From Uranotaenia lowii (Eukaryota; Arthropoda; Insecta; Diptera; Culicidae), in the NCBI RefSeq assembly GCF_029784155.1, contig NC_073693.1, positions 334,995,023 to 335,059,022 on the forward strand: 64,000 nt of DNA, given 5' to 3'. The number at the start of each line of letters is the position of its first letter. Positions within the stretch are counted from its first letter, which is position 1. This document shows positions 22,544 to 34,754 of this stretch, one piece after another. The notes under the pieces are model-generated. The model did not search any database. It was not told the origin of the DNA and was given only the letters and a program-made list of their open reading frames with translations. A program made the translations under genes and the position numbers.

Positions 22544-23500
22544 TCTATATATATAAAAAGCAATTTCTGTGGGTTTGTTTGTTTGTTTGTTTGTTTGTCC
22601 ACTATAGGCTCAGCCATCTTAAGAGCTAGAGAGCTGAAATTTGGCATGGATACTCATTAGGACCAGGAATGATGAAAAATGTTTTCAGATTTTTGGATGA
22701 CCCCTTCTAAAGGGGGTCGTCCATACAAGACAAATATTGTTTTCGCGATATTGACGTTAGTTTTCGTCGGATTGTGACAAAAATTTGCACATAGGGGTTT
22801 TGAGAGATGAGTAATTGATTCCAGGTATTGAATTTCGTCTCAGGGGTCGGCAAAAGGGGTCGTCCATATGAATTGTTCAGTGTTTTTACTATATTGACGT
22901 TATTACGCATTGGATTGATATGAAAATTTGCACATGAGTGTTAAGAGGAACGAGCAATCGATTACAGGTATTAAATTCAGGGTCAGGGGTCGGCCAAAGG
23001 GGCTCATCCATATCAACTTTTTAATGTTTTTACGATATTGGCGTTATTATGAATTATATTGAGATGAAAATTTGCAGACGGAGATTTTAAGGAACGGACA
23101 ATCAATTCCAGTTATCAAATTTTTTTGAAGAGGTCGGAAAAAGGGGTCGTTCATATTAAATATTCACTATTAATGCGATATTGCCGTTATTATACATCAG
23201 ATTCAGATGAAAATTGGTACACGAGAGTTTTGAGGGACTAGCATTGGATTTCAAAGGGGCAAAGGGGGTCGTCCATATTAACCTTTTAATATTTTTGCAA
23301 TTTTGTCGTTATTTGACATCGGATTGGGATGAAAATTTGCACACGGTAGTTTTCGGAGACGGGCAATCGATTTCAGATGTCATATGTTTTGCCAGCGGTC
23401 GTCGAAAAGGGTCGTCCATATTAAAAAATTTTTAACTGTTTTTAGCAATATTCACGTTACTATGCAATGGATTGCTTTGAAAATTTGCACACGGAAGTTT
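22544..23500. repeat. 143-bp tandem repeat headed by a TGTTTGTTTG microsatellite
   Basis: The block starts CTATATATATAAAAAGCAAT, then (GTTT)n. Units follow that share GGGTCGTCCATAT, CGATATTGACGTTATT, GATGAAAATTTGCACA and GGGCAATCGATTTCAG. The GGGTCGTCC anchors at 22714, 22857, 23000, 23144, 23266 and 23409 give a period of 143 bp with one unit short by about 21 bp. The array runs into the assembly gap. Confidence 0.85.
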
Positions 23501-24000
23501 NNNNNNNNNNNNNNNNNNNNNNNNNNNNNNNNNNNNNNNNNNNNNNNNNNNNNNNNNNNNNNNNNNNNNNNNNNNNNNNNNNNNNNNNNNNNNNNNNNNN
23601 NNNNNNNNNNNNNNNNNNNNNNNNNNNNNNNNNNNNNNNNNNNNNNNNNNNNNNNNNNNNNNNNNNNNNNNNNNNNNNNNNNNNNNNNNNNNNNNNNNNN
23701 NNNNNNNNNNNNNNNNNNNNNNNNNNNNNNNNNNNNNNNNNNNNNNNNNNNNNNNNNNNNNNNNNNNNNNNNNNNNNNNNNNNNNNNNNNNNNNNNNNNN
23801 NNNNNNNNNNNNNNNNNNNNNNNNNNNNNNNNNNNNNNNNNNNNNNNNNNNNNNNNNNNNNNNNNNNNNNNNNNNNNNNNNNNNNNNNNNNNNNNNNNNN
23901 NNNNNNNNNNNNNNNNNNNNNNNNNNNNNNNNNNNNNNNNNNNNNNNNNNNNNNNNNNNNNNNNNNNNNNNNNNNNNNNNNNNNNNNNNNNNNNNNNNNN
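23501..24000. other. Assembly gap of exactly 500 N
   Basis: The round length suggests a placeholder, so the true missing length is unknown. The left side is in the 143-bp tandem array and the right side is unrelated sequence. The open frames that cross it are meaningless. Confidence 0.99.
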
Positions 24001-24189
24001 TAATTCTCGTCAGCATTGTCCTGTACGATCTACAATGAAAGATCCGCGAACACACCTCAGATGTTTTGCTGAACCCATAAATTTTGGATGATTGTGTAGT
24101 TTTAAAAACATTACTTTTGGATAGTTTATAAATTATTCAAAATGATTTGAAAAAGTTCACAAGTCTTTTAATCTAGAAATTTTAATAAA

Positions 24190-24260
24190 AACTATTCGCC
24201 CTTTTCGACCGAATACCAAGCTCAACTATTCGGTGAGCCGAATATTCGGCTTAGCGGGAA
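24190..24260. repeat. CCGAATATTCGG-rich repeat fragment
   Basis: It contains GACCGAATACC, ACTATTCGGTGAGCC and GAATATTCGGC. An inverted, diverged relative lies at 56707-56760 (ACCGAATATTC, CACCGAATAGTTG, AATATTCGGCC). Confidence 0.5.
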
Positions 24261-24261
24261 T

Positions 24262-24425
24262 AAAATCATTTCAAAATTTATACATATGGCGGACTTTCTA
24301 TCATATCCGATTTAAACTGACTCCAGACGACATTTTATACGATCTTTTCACTATGCAGTTGTATTTGCAACACCATTATAAATGACTCAAGTCATCATTT
24401 CTGATACGATTTCATGTTTTCTGGG
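24262..24425. repeat. Dispersed repeat, partner of 35444-35625
   Basis: Blocks GCGGACTTTCTATCATATCC, CAGACGACATTTTATACGA and TGATACGATTTCATGTTT recur in order and orientation at 35470-35620. No coding potential is visible. Confidence 0.75.
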
Positions 24426-24629
24426 TTGAAGAATCAACAAAAATGCAACTCATGTTGGCTAAGAAGTCCAGATAATAAGAAACGAAAAAATGCAACTTGG
24501 AGTAAACGTAAAAAATTCGCTGTTGCGTAAAATAACTTTCTCGTGTCGTTAAATGACAATAAATCCGGATCTCAGTTCAAAATTTTCCTCTCTCCGTCTG
24601 TCACTCACAAGATAAGACCAATAACCAGC

Positions 24630-24730
24630 GATGCCTATGTGCCTGATTTTTCAGGATTTACCTGATTTATCAAGGCTTAGCCTGACAACCTGATTTACCT
24701 GATGTTTTTTTAAAATAAGCCTGATTTTTG
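24630..24730. repeat. Cluster of the word CCTGATTT
   Basis: GCCTGATTT, ACCTGATTT, GCCTGACAACCTGATTT, ACCTGATG and GCCTGATTT occur within about 100 bp. Terminal inverted repeats were not identified. Confidence 0.5.
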
Positions 24731-25027
24731 TGAATTTGATAAAATATGGGTAGTAAAGAAAGTGAAGTAAAAATGTGTATCGACGACCATTTCAAATTTC
24801 AAAGATTAAACTATTTAGAACTTCAACGCAGTTTATTTCGTGGGCACGTGGCGTGAGTTTTGGATAATAATGTAGGAAAAAGTTTACATATTTGAAAGAG
24901 AAATGCCTGCTGAGTAGAAACGATTCAAGTCGCTAGATTCGGGAAGAACTACGAGATGATTAAATGAATCGAAATTTTCATGGAGCGCGTTGAATAGTGA
25001 CCTCTCACTTCAAAATAAAGTGTACTT

Positions 25028-25859
25028 TAGACCGCTGCAAGTTTTGTATGGAAATTTCAAATTCTTAAATTTTTACACCTCCCATAACTTTTTTTGGTTG
25101 TTTTTGCTGGCAGAAATAGCAATAAAATTTTTGGAAGCGATCCATTCAGTCCTGAATTTATGCAACGAGTTTTAATTTTGTATGGAAATTTGTATGGGAA
25201 AACAAAATTTTTCATTCAAAAATCGCCAGAGATGTACTGAGAGTTCCAATAAATTTAACTTTGGATGAAAAATATGCCTTGATTCTTGCAATACTATTCA
25301 TTTGAACAAAGCAAAAACCTAACTTATAACCCAGAAAAGTTATTCAATGCTATAAAAAAAAATTTTTTTTTAAATTTTTATGTTTTTTTCTTCTTCTTCT
25401 TCAATGCAAGCTGTGTAACCGTAGGATGGAAATAAAAAATCTCAAAAAACTGTTTGCATTGCCTCTGAATTTATTGCCTTGAAAAAAAAATTCCATGCTA
25501 TCATTAACAGCTCTAGCAAGCAAAATCCGAAATTTTTAAATACTTTTCAATGGATTCAGATTTTTTATTTTGAAATGGTTATAACTTTTTTCATGAAATT
25601 CTTAGCTGTTTGTCATGTTACCAAAAAATGAAGCTTAAGAATAGTCAAAACCAAAAATCCTAGACCGACTTCATTTCAAGCTTATTTGAATTTTCTGGAT
25701 GATTTAATGTGCAAAAATCTCTTCTTCCATACAAAATTGAAACGCGTTGCGCTAACTCAGGAATCAACAAAATTATCTCAAATTTTACACTGATGCTTGG
25801 TGAGCCAAAAGGCATTGAAAAAACATATGGGAGCAAAAAGTCATTTTTGCAGCGGTCTA
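25028..25859. mobile_element. hAT-like MITE with TAGACCGCTGCAA inverted ends
   Basis: Perfect 13-bp inverted termini TAGACCGCTGCAA (25028-25040, inverse at 25847-25859) are flanked by a perfect 8-bp duplication GTGTACTT (25020-25027 and 25860-25867). Subterminal arms share CATACAAAATT and ACTCGTTGCG-type blocks with 2900-2970 and 4935-5077. It is 832 bp and non-coding, a relative of 2830-7323. Confidence 0.88.
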
Positions 25860-25867
25860 GTGTACTT

Positions 25868-27672
25868 GCTATATTTTCAGGAATCTAGAATCAAGATCAG
25901 AGGCCTTGGGTGTACGTAGTGACAAACTTTCCTTATAATGTGAATTTTGATTTAAGAATTTCTATACTTAACAAGGAACTTATTCACGCATGAAATTAAA
26001 ACTACCAAATGAAAGTTTTTTTTTGGTAAGCCTTATGCCGACCTTCAACCTTGAATTGTTTTTCTATCAATTCTTCCGAAATGATTAGGTTCGCTGCTTT
26101 TGAAACAAATTTCAATCCAATCAATTCATTACAAAACAAACCACAACACAACAAGTACCACTTCTCCTGTATCCAAAATGGTTTTATTCTTTTCGTAGAA
26201 AGTCTTCAAATACAAAATCAATATTGTTCTGGTTTACTTATCAAATAAATCACACGGATGCACCTTCCCTCAACCCTCAATCGCCGAAACAGTTTTTTTT
26301 CTCTCAATGATTTAACAAGGTGAGGTACATAAATTTTCCAACTGACAGAATCGATTCTGGTTTTGTAACCTTGTATTTCCCCCGCTCCTAGATCTCTTTA
26401 TCTTTCACCACGGCATCGATGGCGATATAATTTCCTTAGAACCCCCTGAAGCATTTTCCAACCCACTGGAGCTGAAAGATGCCGGACATGTTCGATCTGC
26501 TGCTGGCTGCTGTGCTTGGGAAAATAAATCTTAAGCGGTGTTTGGTTTTGATTGAACGAACACCTTGGACTGAGAATTTAAGCCGAAATTTTAGCCGGTC
26601 CGTGATTTTATGCCATTTCAAATGGTCTTTACAACGAATTTGAAATGAATTGATTCTTGCGAAATTCATTTTTTCTTTTTTAGGATAGTGTGAACTTAAA
26701 TTCTAGGCCCAATACCAAAATCGTTGTCCTAATGAAATAAATGATGACATTTCACCACTCTTCATCGGAAAATTTCCACACCAATATATTTCAATTTTGT
26801 TGAAAGCTTTCAGCCCCACTTTGGAAACGATTTTCAGCACCTAGAGAGGTTAGAAATTCAAGAAAGCAAAAAAAAGCACACCCAAAAACGTGTGGCAAAA
26901 AAGTTGAGGTAGGGAAAATCTACTTTGGCGCAAAAGTTTCCTTCGAAGAACTTAACCTCACGTTGTTCGGTGCTTCTATCGTGTGCCCGGTGGGTTTTGA
27001 GGTTTCTGGTCTAGTGGAACTTTTTTTCTCTCCCTCATCGGTGATTCGGTGACCCTTTTGCGAAGATTTTTTTTTATCAGTTCCAAAAAAGTTATAAATA
27101 AAATTGGCCCCGTAGTAATGGGACTGGAAAAGTGTTGTTCGTTGATAGTAAACCACAAAAAAATGGGGACATTTTTTTAAGGATTGTTTTAAATTATGGT
27201 TGATTTCTCCCGTATCCTCCAAAATATGAGGACTGCTATCGGAAACTTCACACCGAAAAGTCCCACCAACCAGTTTCAAACCAATTAACTAATCAACAAG
27301 TTTGTGGATAATCCATGTCATCAAACTTGCCAACACAAACAAGCTGTTCGACATGGAAATTCTCTCACTCTTTGACAAGGGACGGCCATTTGTGTGACAT
27401 AACTAATCGCATCAAATTTGATGTTGCTTTCCCCCGGTAGACCCCTCTTGGATTCTCTCGATGCCTTGCTCGCTCACAAACCTTCAACAAACATTGGAAG
27501 GTTGGTTTTCAACCCAATATGGAAACAAATTTGTATCGGGCACATATCCAATCCTGATTATGAGTAGTTTGAAAATGCAAAGTTTGTTGACTGTTTCAAA
27601 ATTTTTATGAAATAATTTGGAAGTTTTTATTTTGGGACATTTAGGAAATTTTCGCCATTTTTTTTAATTTTT
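25868..27672. other. Unique flank of the large array; mixed-composition island
   Basis: 25868-26270 is AT-rich with nothing recognised. From about 26270 to 27560 the sequence is less AT-rich and looks single-copy (CCCCCGCTCCTAGATC, CACCACGGCATCGATGG). Open frames at 26436-26669 and 26920-27279 on the minus strand show no known domain. It could hold regulatory sequence for the nearby dpr exon (inference). Confidence 0.35.
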
Positions 27673-30600
27673 GTCATTTTTGTCATTTTTTGTCATTTTT
27701 GTCATTTTTGTCATTTTTGTCATTTTTGTCATTTTTGTCATTTTTGTCATTTTTGTCATTTTTGTCATTTTTGTCATTTTTGTCATTTTTGTCATTTTTG
27801 TCATTTTTGTCATTTTTGTCATTTTTGTCATTTTTGTCATTTTTGTCATTTTTGTCATTTTTGTCATTTTTGTCATTTTTGTCATTTTTGTCATTTTTGT
27901 CATTTTTGTCATTTTTGTCATTTTTGTCATTTTTGTCATTTTTGTCATTTTTGTCATTTTTGTCATTTTTGTCATTTTTGTCATTTTTGTCATTTTTGTC
28001 ATTTTTGTCATTTTTGTCATTTTTGTCATTTTTGTCATTTTTGTCATTTTGTCATTTTTGTCATTTTTGTCATTTTTGTCATTTTTGTCATTTTTGTCAT
28101 TTTTGTCATTTTTGTCATTTTTGTCATTTTTGTCATTTTTGTCATTTTTGTCATTTTTGTCATTTTTGTCATTTTTGTCATTTTTGTCATTTTTGTCATT
28201 TTTGTCATTTTTGTCATTTTTGTCATTTTTGTCATTTTTGTCATTTTTGTCATTTTTGTCATTTTTGTCATTTTTGTCATTTTTGTCATTTTTGTCATTT
28301 TTGTCATTTTTGTCATTTTTGTCATTTTTGTCATTTTTGTCATTTTTGTCATTTTTGTCATTTTTGTCATTTTTGTCATTTTTGTCATTTTTGTCATTTT
28401 TGTCATTTTTGTCATTTTTGTCATTTTTGTCATTTTTGTCATTTTTGTCATTTTTGTCATTTTTGTCATTTTTGTCATTTTTGTCATTTTTGTCATTTTT
28501 GTCATTTTTGTCATTTTTGTCATTTTTGTCATTTTTGTCATTTTTGTCATTTTTGTCATTTTTGTCATTTTTGTCATTTTTGTCATTTTTGTCATTTTTG
28601 TCATTTTTGTCATTTTTGTCATTTTTGTCATTTTTGTCATTTTTGTCATTTTTGTCATTTTTGTCATTTTTGTCATTTTTGTCATTTTTGTCATTTTTGT
28701 CATTTTTGTCATTTTTGTCATTTTTGTCATTTTTGTCATTTTTGTCATTTTTGTCATTTTTGTCATTTTTGTCATTTTTGTCATTTTTGTCATTTTTGTC
28801 ATTTTTGTCATTTTTGTCATTTTTGTCATTTTTGTCATTTTTGTCATTTTTGTCATTTTTGTCATTTTTGTCATTTTTGTCATTTTTGTCATTTTTGTCA
28901 TTTTTGTCATTTTTGTCATTTTTGTCATTTTTGTCATTTTTGTCATTTTTGTCATTTTTGTCATTTTTGTCATTTTTGTCATTTTTGTCATTTTTGTCAT
29001 TTTTGTCATTTTTGTCATTTTTGTCATTTTTGTCATTTTTGTCATTTTTGTCATTTTTGTCATTTTTGTCATTTTTGTCATTTTTGTAATTTTTGTCATT
29101 TTTGTCATTTTTGTCATTTTTGTCATTTTTGTCATTTTTGTCATTTTTGTCATTTTTGTCATTTTTGTCATTTTTGTCATTTTTGTCATTTTTGTCATTT
29201 TTGTCATTTTTGTCATTTTTGTCATTTTTGTCATTTTTGTCATTTTTGTCATTTTTGTCATTTTTGTCATTTTTGTCATTTTTGTCATTTTTGTCATTTT
29301 TGTCATTTTTGTCATTTTTGTCATTTTTGTCATTTTTGTCATTTTTGTCATTTTTGTCATTTTTGTCATTTTTGTCATTTTTGTCATTTTTGTCATTTTT
29401 GTCATTTTTGTCATTTTTGTCATTTTTGTCATTTTTGTCATTTTTGTCATTTTTGTCATTTTTGTCATTTTTGTCATTTTTGTCATTTTTGTCATTTTTG
29501 TCATTTTTGTCATTTTTGTCATTTTTGTCATTTTTGTCATTTTTGTCATTTTTGTCATTTTTGTCATTTTTGTCATTTTTGTCATTTTTGTCATTTTTGT
29601 CATTTTTGTCATTTTTGTCATTTTTGTCATTTTTGTCATTTTTGTCATTTTTGTCATTTTTGTCATTTTTGTCATTTTTGTCATTTTTGTCATTTTTGTC
29701 ATTTTTGTCATTTTTGTCATTTTTGTCATTTTTGTCATTTTTGTCATTTTTGTCATTTTTGTCATTTTTGTCATTTTTGTCATTTTTGTCATTTTTGTCA
29801 TTTTTGTCATTTTTGTCATTTTTGTCATTTTTGTCATTTTTGTCATTTTTGTCATTTTTGTCATTTTTGTCATTTTTGTCATTTTTGTCATTTTTGTCAT
29901 TTTTGTCATTTTTGTCATTTTTGTCATTTTTGTCATTTTTGTCATTTTTGTCATTTTTGTCATTTTTGTCATTTTTGTCATTTTTGTCATTTTTGTCATT
30001 TTTGTCATTTTTGTCATTTTTGTCATTTTTGTCATTTTTGTCATTTTTGTCATTTTTGTCATTTTTGTCATTTTTGTCATTTTTGTCATTTTTGTCATTT
30101 TTGTCATTTTTGTCATTTTTGTCATTTTTGTCATTTTTGTCATTTTTGTCATTTTTGTCATTTTTGTCATTTTTGTCATTTTTGTCATTTTTGTCATTTT
30201 TGTCATTTTTGTCATTTTTGTCATTTTTGTCATTTTTGTCATTTTTGTCATTTTTGTCATTTTTGTCATTTTTGTCATTTTTGTCATTTTTGTCATTTTT
30301 GTCATTTTTGTCATTTTTGTCATTTTTGTCATTTTTGTCATTTTTGTCATTTTTGTCATTTTTGTCATTTTTGTCATTTTTGTCATTTTTGTCATTTTTG
30401 TCATTTTTGTCATTTTTGTCATTTTTGTCATTTTTGTCATTTTTGTCATTTTTGTCATTTTTGTCATTTTTGTCATTTTTGTCATTTTTGTCATTTTTGT
30501 CATTTTTGTCATTTTTGTCATTTTTGTCATTTTTGTCATTTTTGTCATTTTTGTCATTTTTGTCATTTTTGTCATTTTTGTCATTTTTGTCATTTTTGTC

Positions 30601-33600
30601 ATTTTTGTCATTTTTGTCATTTTTGTCATTTTTGTCATTTTTGTCATTTTTGTCATTTTTGTCATTTTTGTCATTTTTGTCATTTTTGTCATTTTTGTCA
30701 TTTTTGTCATTTTTGTCATTTTTGTCATTTTTGTCATTTTTGTCATTTTTGTCATTTTTGTCATTTTTGTCATTTTTGTCATTTTTGTCATTTTTGTCAT
30801 TTTTGTCATTTTTGTCATTTTTGTCATTTTTGTCATTTTTGTCATTTTTGTCATTTTTGTCATTTTTGTCATTTTTGTCATTTTTGTCATTTTTGTCATT
30901 TTTGTCATTTTTGTCATTTTTGTCATTTTTGTCATTTTTGTCATTTTTGTCATTTTTGTCATTTTTGTCATTTTTGTCATTTTTGTCATTTTTGTCATTT
31001 TTGTCATTTTTGTCATTTTTGTCATTTTTGTCATTTTTGTCATTTTTGTCATTTTTGTCATTTTTGTCATTTTTGTCATTTTTGTCATTTTTGTCATTTT
31101 TGTCATTTTTGTCATTTTTGTCATTTTTGTCATTTTTGTCATTTTTGTCATTTTTGTCATTTTTGTCATTTTTGTCATTTTTGTCATTTTTGTCATTTTT
31201 GTCATTTTTGTCATTTTTGTCATTTTTGTCATTTTTGTCATTTTTGTCATTTTTGTCATTTTTGTCATTTTTGTCATTTTTGTCATTTTTGTCATTTTTG
31301 TCATTTTTGTCATTTTTGTCATTTTTGTCATTTTTGTCATTTTTGTCATTTTTGTCATTTTTGTCATTTTTGTCATTTTTGTCATTTTTGTCATTTTTGT
31401 CATTTTTGTCATTTTTGTCATTTTTGTCATTTTTGTCATTTTTGTCATTTTTGTCATTTTTGTCATTTTTGTCATTTTTGTCATTTTTGTCATTTTTGTC
31501 ATTTTTGTCATTTTTGTCATTTTTGTCATTTTTGTCATTTTTGTCATTTTTGTCATTTTTGTCATTTTTGTCATTTTTGTCATTTTTGTCATTTTTGTCA
31601 TTTTTGTCATTTTTGTCATTTTTGTCATTTTTGTCATTTTTGTCATTTTTGTCATTTTTGTCATTTTTGTCATTTTTGTCATTTTTGTCATTTTTGTCAT
31701 TTTTGTCATTTTTGTCATTTTTGTCATTTTTGTCATTTTTGTCATTTTTGTCATTTTTGTCATTTTTGTCATTTTTGTCATTTTTGTCATTTTTGTCATT
31801 TTTGTCATTTTTGTCATTTTTGTCATTTTTGTCATTTTTGTCATTTTTGTCATTTTTGTCATTTTTGTCATTTTTGTCATTTTTGTCATTTTTGTCATTT
31901 TTGTCATTTTTGTCATTTTTGTCATTTTTGTCATTTTTGTCATTTTTGTCATTTTTGTCATTTTTGTCATTTTTGTCATTTTTGTCATTTTTGTCATTTT
32001 TGTCATTTTTGTCATTTTTGTCATTTTTGTCATTTTTGTCATTTTTGTCATTTTTGTCATTTTTGTCATTTTTGTCATTTTTGTCATTTTTGTCATTTTT
32101 GTCATTTTTGTCATTTTTGTCATTTTTGTCATTTTTGTCATTTTTGTCATTTTTGTCATTTTTGTCATTTTTGTCATTTTTGTCATTTTTGTCATTTTTG
32201 TCATTTTTGTCATTTTTGTCATTTTTGTCATTTTTGTCATTTTTGTCATTTTTGTCATTTTTGTCATTTTTGTCATTTTTGTCATTTTTGTCATTTTTGT
32301 CATTTTTGTCATTTTTGTCATTTTTGTCATTTTTGTCATTTTTGTCATTTTTGTCATTTTTGTCATTTTTGTCATTTTTGTCATTTTTGTCATTTTTGTC
32401 ATTTTTGTCATTTTTGTCATTTTTGTCATTTTTGTCATTTTTGTCATTTTTGTCATTTTTGTCATTTTTGTCATTTTTGTCATTTTTGTCATTTTTGTCA
32501 TTTTTGTCATTTTTGTCATTTTTGTCATTTTTGTCATTTTTGTCATTTTTGTCATTTTTGTCATTTTTGTCATTTTTGTCATTTTTGTCATTTTTGTCAT
32601 TTTTGTCATTTTTGTCATTTTTGTCATTTTTGTCATTTTTGTCATTTTTGTCATTTTTGTCATTTTTGTCATTTTTGTCATTTTTGTCATTTTTGTCATT
32701 TTTGTCATTTTTGTCATTTTTGTCATTTTTGTCATTTTTGTCATTTTTGTCATTTTTGTCATTTTTGTCATTTTTGTCATTTTTGTCATTTTTGTCATTT
32801 TTGTCATTTTTGTCATTTTTGTCATTTTTGTCATTTTTGTCATTTTTGTCATTTTTGTCATTTTTGTCATTTTTGTCATTTTTGTCATTTTTGTCATTTT
32901 TGTCATTTTTGTCATTTTTGTCATTTTTGTCATTTTTGTCATTTTTGTCATTTTTGTCATTTTTGTCATTTTTGTCATTTTTGTCATTTTTGTCATTTTT
33001 GTCATTTTTGTCATTTTTGTCATTTTTGTCATTTTTGTCATTTTTGTCATTTTTGTCATTTTTGTCATTTTTGTCATTTTTGTCATTTTTGTCATTTTTG
33101 TCATTTTTGTCATTTTTGTCATTTTTGTCATTTTTGTCATTTTTGTCATTTTTGTCATTTTTGTCATTTTTGTCATTTTTGTCATTTTTGTCATTTTTGT
33201 CATTTTTGTCATTTTTGTCATTTTTGTCATTTTTGTCATTTTTGTCATTTTTGTCATTTTTGTCATTTTTGTCATTTTTGTCATTTTTGTCATTTTTGTC
33301 ATTTTTGTCATTTTTGTCATTTTTGTCATTTTTGTCATTTTTGTCATTTTTGTCATTTTTGTCATTTTTGTCATTTTTGTCATTTTTGTCATTTTTGTCA
33401 TTTTTGTCATTTTTGTCATTTTTGTCATTTTTGTCATTTTTGTCATTTTTGTCATTTTTGTCATTTTTGTCATTTTTGTCATTTTTGTCATTTTTGTCAT
33501 TTTTGTCATTTTTGTCATTTTTGTCATTTTTGTCATTTTTGTCATTTTTGTCATTTTTGTCATTTTTGTCATTTTTGTCATTTTTGTCATTTTTGTCATT

Positions 33601-33954
33601 TTTGTCATTTTTGTCATTTTTGTCATTTTTGTCATTTTTGTCATTTTTGTCATTTTTGTCATTTTTGTCATTTTTGTCATTTTTGTCATTTTTGTCATTT
33701 TTGTCATTTTTGTCATTTTTGTCATTTTTGTCATTTTTGTCATTTTTGTCATTTTTGTCATTTTTGTCATTTTTGTCATTTTTGTCATTTTTGTCATTTT
33801 TGTCATTTTTGTCATTTTTGTCATTTTTGTCATTTTTGTCATTTTTGTCATTTTTGTCATTTTTGTCATTTTTGTCATTTTTGTCATTTTTGTCATTTTT
33901 GTCATTTTTGTCATTTTTGTCATTTTTGTCATTTTTGTCATTTTTGTTAATTTT
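27673..33954. repeat. 6.3-kb 9-bp tandem array (GTCATTTTT)n, about 697 units
   Basis: The unit GTCATTTTT is repeated with extraordinary uniformity. The only variants I find are a 10-bp unit at about 27682, an 8-bp unit at 28043, one GTAATTTTT near 29086, and a GTTAATTTT at the right end (33946). The 10-bp and 8-bp units cancel, so the span is exactly 697 times 9 bp. Very long open frames on both strands (KND, MTK, LSF, CHF repeats) are consequences of the period being divisible by three. Confidence 0.97.
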
Positions 33955-34543
33955 GTTTTTTAGTCGTTCATTTTTAAATTTGGTCATCTGTTTGTCAGCT
34001 TTGTGTGAATTTTTTGTTGTGATTCATTTTTTTGGTTCGATTGGTTCGAAGTTTTGGTTTGTTCGATTTGTTGAGGAAGAAATTTACAGATTTTGTGAAG
34101 GAAGTGACAATGTGTATGCAATATTTACAAATCAAGAGGTGCATTTACCTATTCCAGCACTACCAACGTAATGTTTTCCGCCAGATGCTTGCACAAATTC
34201 ACGTTCCTCTGAAGGGTGCATTGTGATGGAGCGATTTTTAGAAATGGTGCCAATTTTCGAATTGATTTGATATTTACAGGTGATTTAGTTTATATGTACA
34301 GGAAGAGAAGAAAGAAAAAGAGAGATATTATTACAAACATGCTTTACTCTACAGACGATAGCAATAGACAGGAGCTATTAAAGATCAAACATGATAATTT
34401 CACATTATTTTATAGTACCCTAAAACTATTACAAATTACTCAAGTTAACAAACATAATCATTACTTTTTCGAATTTGTGGCTAGCTTTTCCGCATTTTTT
34501 GAATTAAACAATTTTTAAGCCATATTTCCAATCTTAAACTCAC
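33955..34543. other. Intron sequence between the array and the dpr exon
   Basis: This AT-rich stretch lies downstream, in the sense of transcription, of the dpr exon's splice donor. No further exon is seen. Confidence 0.45.
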
Positions 34544-34754
34544 CTGATACGTCCAGATTGACGGCCAGGTTAATTTTCGGCTCTGTGTTCACTTGACATT
34601 CGTAAATTCCGCTATCTCGTTGCTGGGCGTACTCGATCTTCAGATCCCAATCGTCGGAATCTGGTGGATGGATGACGGAAAACCGCTGATCTCCGGTGTA
34701 CGTGAAGATGTCCGACGTTAGGATGTGAAGGTCCCTCTTGCGCATCCAGGAGAC
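34544..34754 (-). CDS. dpr: dpr-family internal exon (Ig V-set domain, 3' half)
   Basis: Dpr proteins are neuronal cell-surface immunoglobulin proteins that bind DIP partners and specify synaptic contacts. This 211-bp minus-strand exon is bounded by an acceptor (TTCCTACAG, at 34755-34760) and a donor (CAG|GTGAGT, donor at 34538-34543). It enters in phase 0 and leaves in phase 1. It encodes about 70 residues beginning VSWMRKRDLHILT, with the V-set core tryptophan, and continuing GDQRFSVIHPP and WDLKIEYAQQ. The canonical DSGIYEC motif with the F-strand cysteine follows, then QVNTEPKINLAV. The partner cysteine, signal peptide and second Ig domain must lie in exons outside or unseen here. The sequence reminds me most of the Dpr6/Dpr10 group, but the paralogue is uncertain. 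Confidence 0.92.

Noticed and set aside
23384..24091. Open frames of about 180-235 codons
   Set aside because: They run through 500 N bases and contain almost no real sequence.
27673..33954. Telomeric repeat
   Set aside because: The unit is not TTAGG-like, the array lies beside a coding exon, and mosquitoes are not known to use such telomere repeats.
27664..34171. Open frames of about 1,700-2,100 codons on both strands
   Set aside because: They are translations of a 9-bp tandem repeat (KND, MTK, LSF and CHF peptides). A period divisible by three without stop codons keeps several frames open; no non-repeat domain is attached.
34032..34518. Plus-strand frames beside the dpr exon
   Set aside because: Low-complexity intron translations with no family resemblance.
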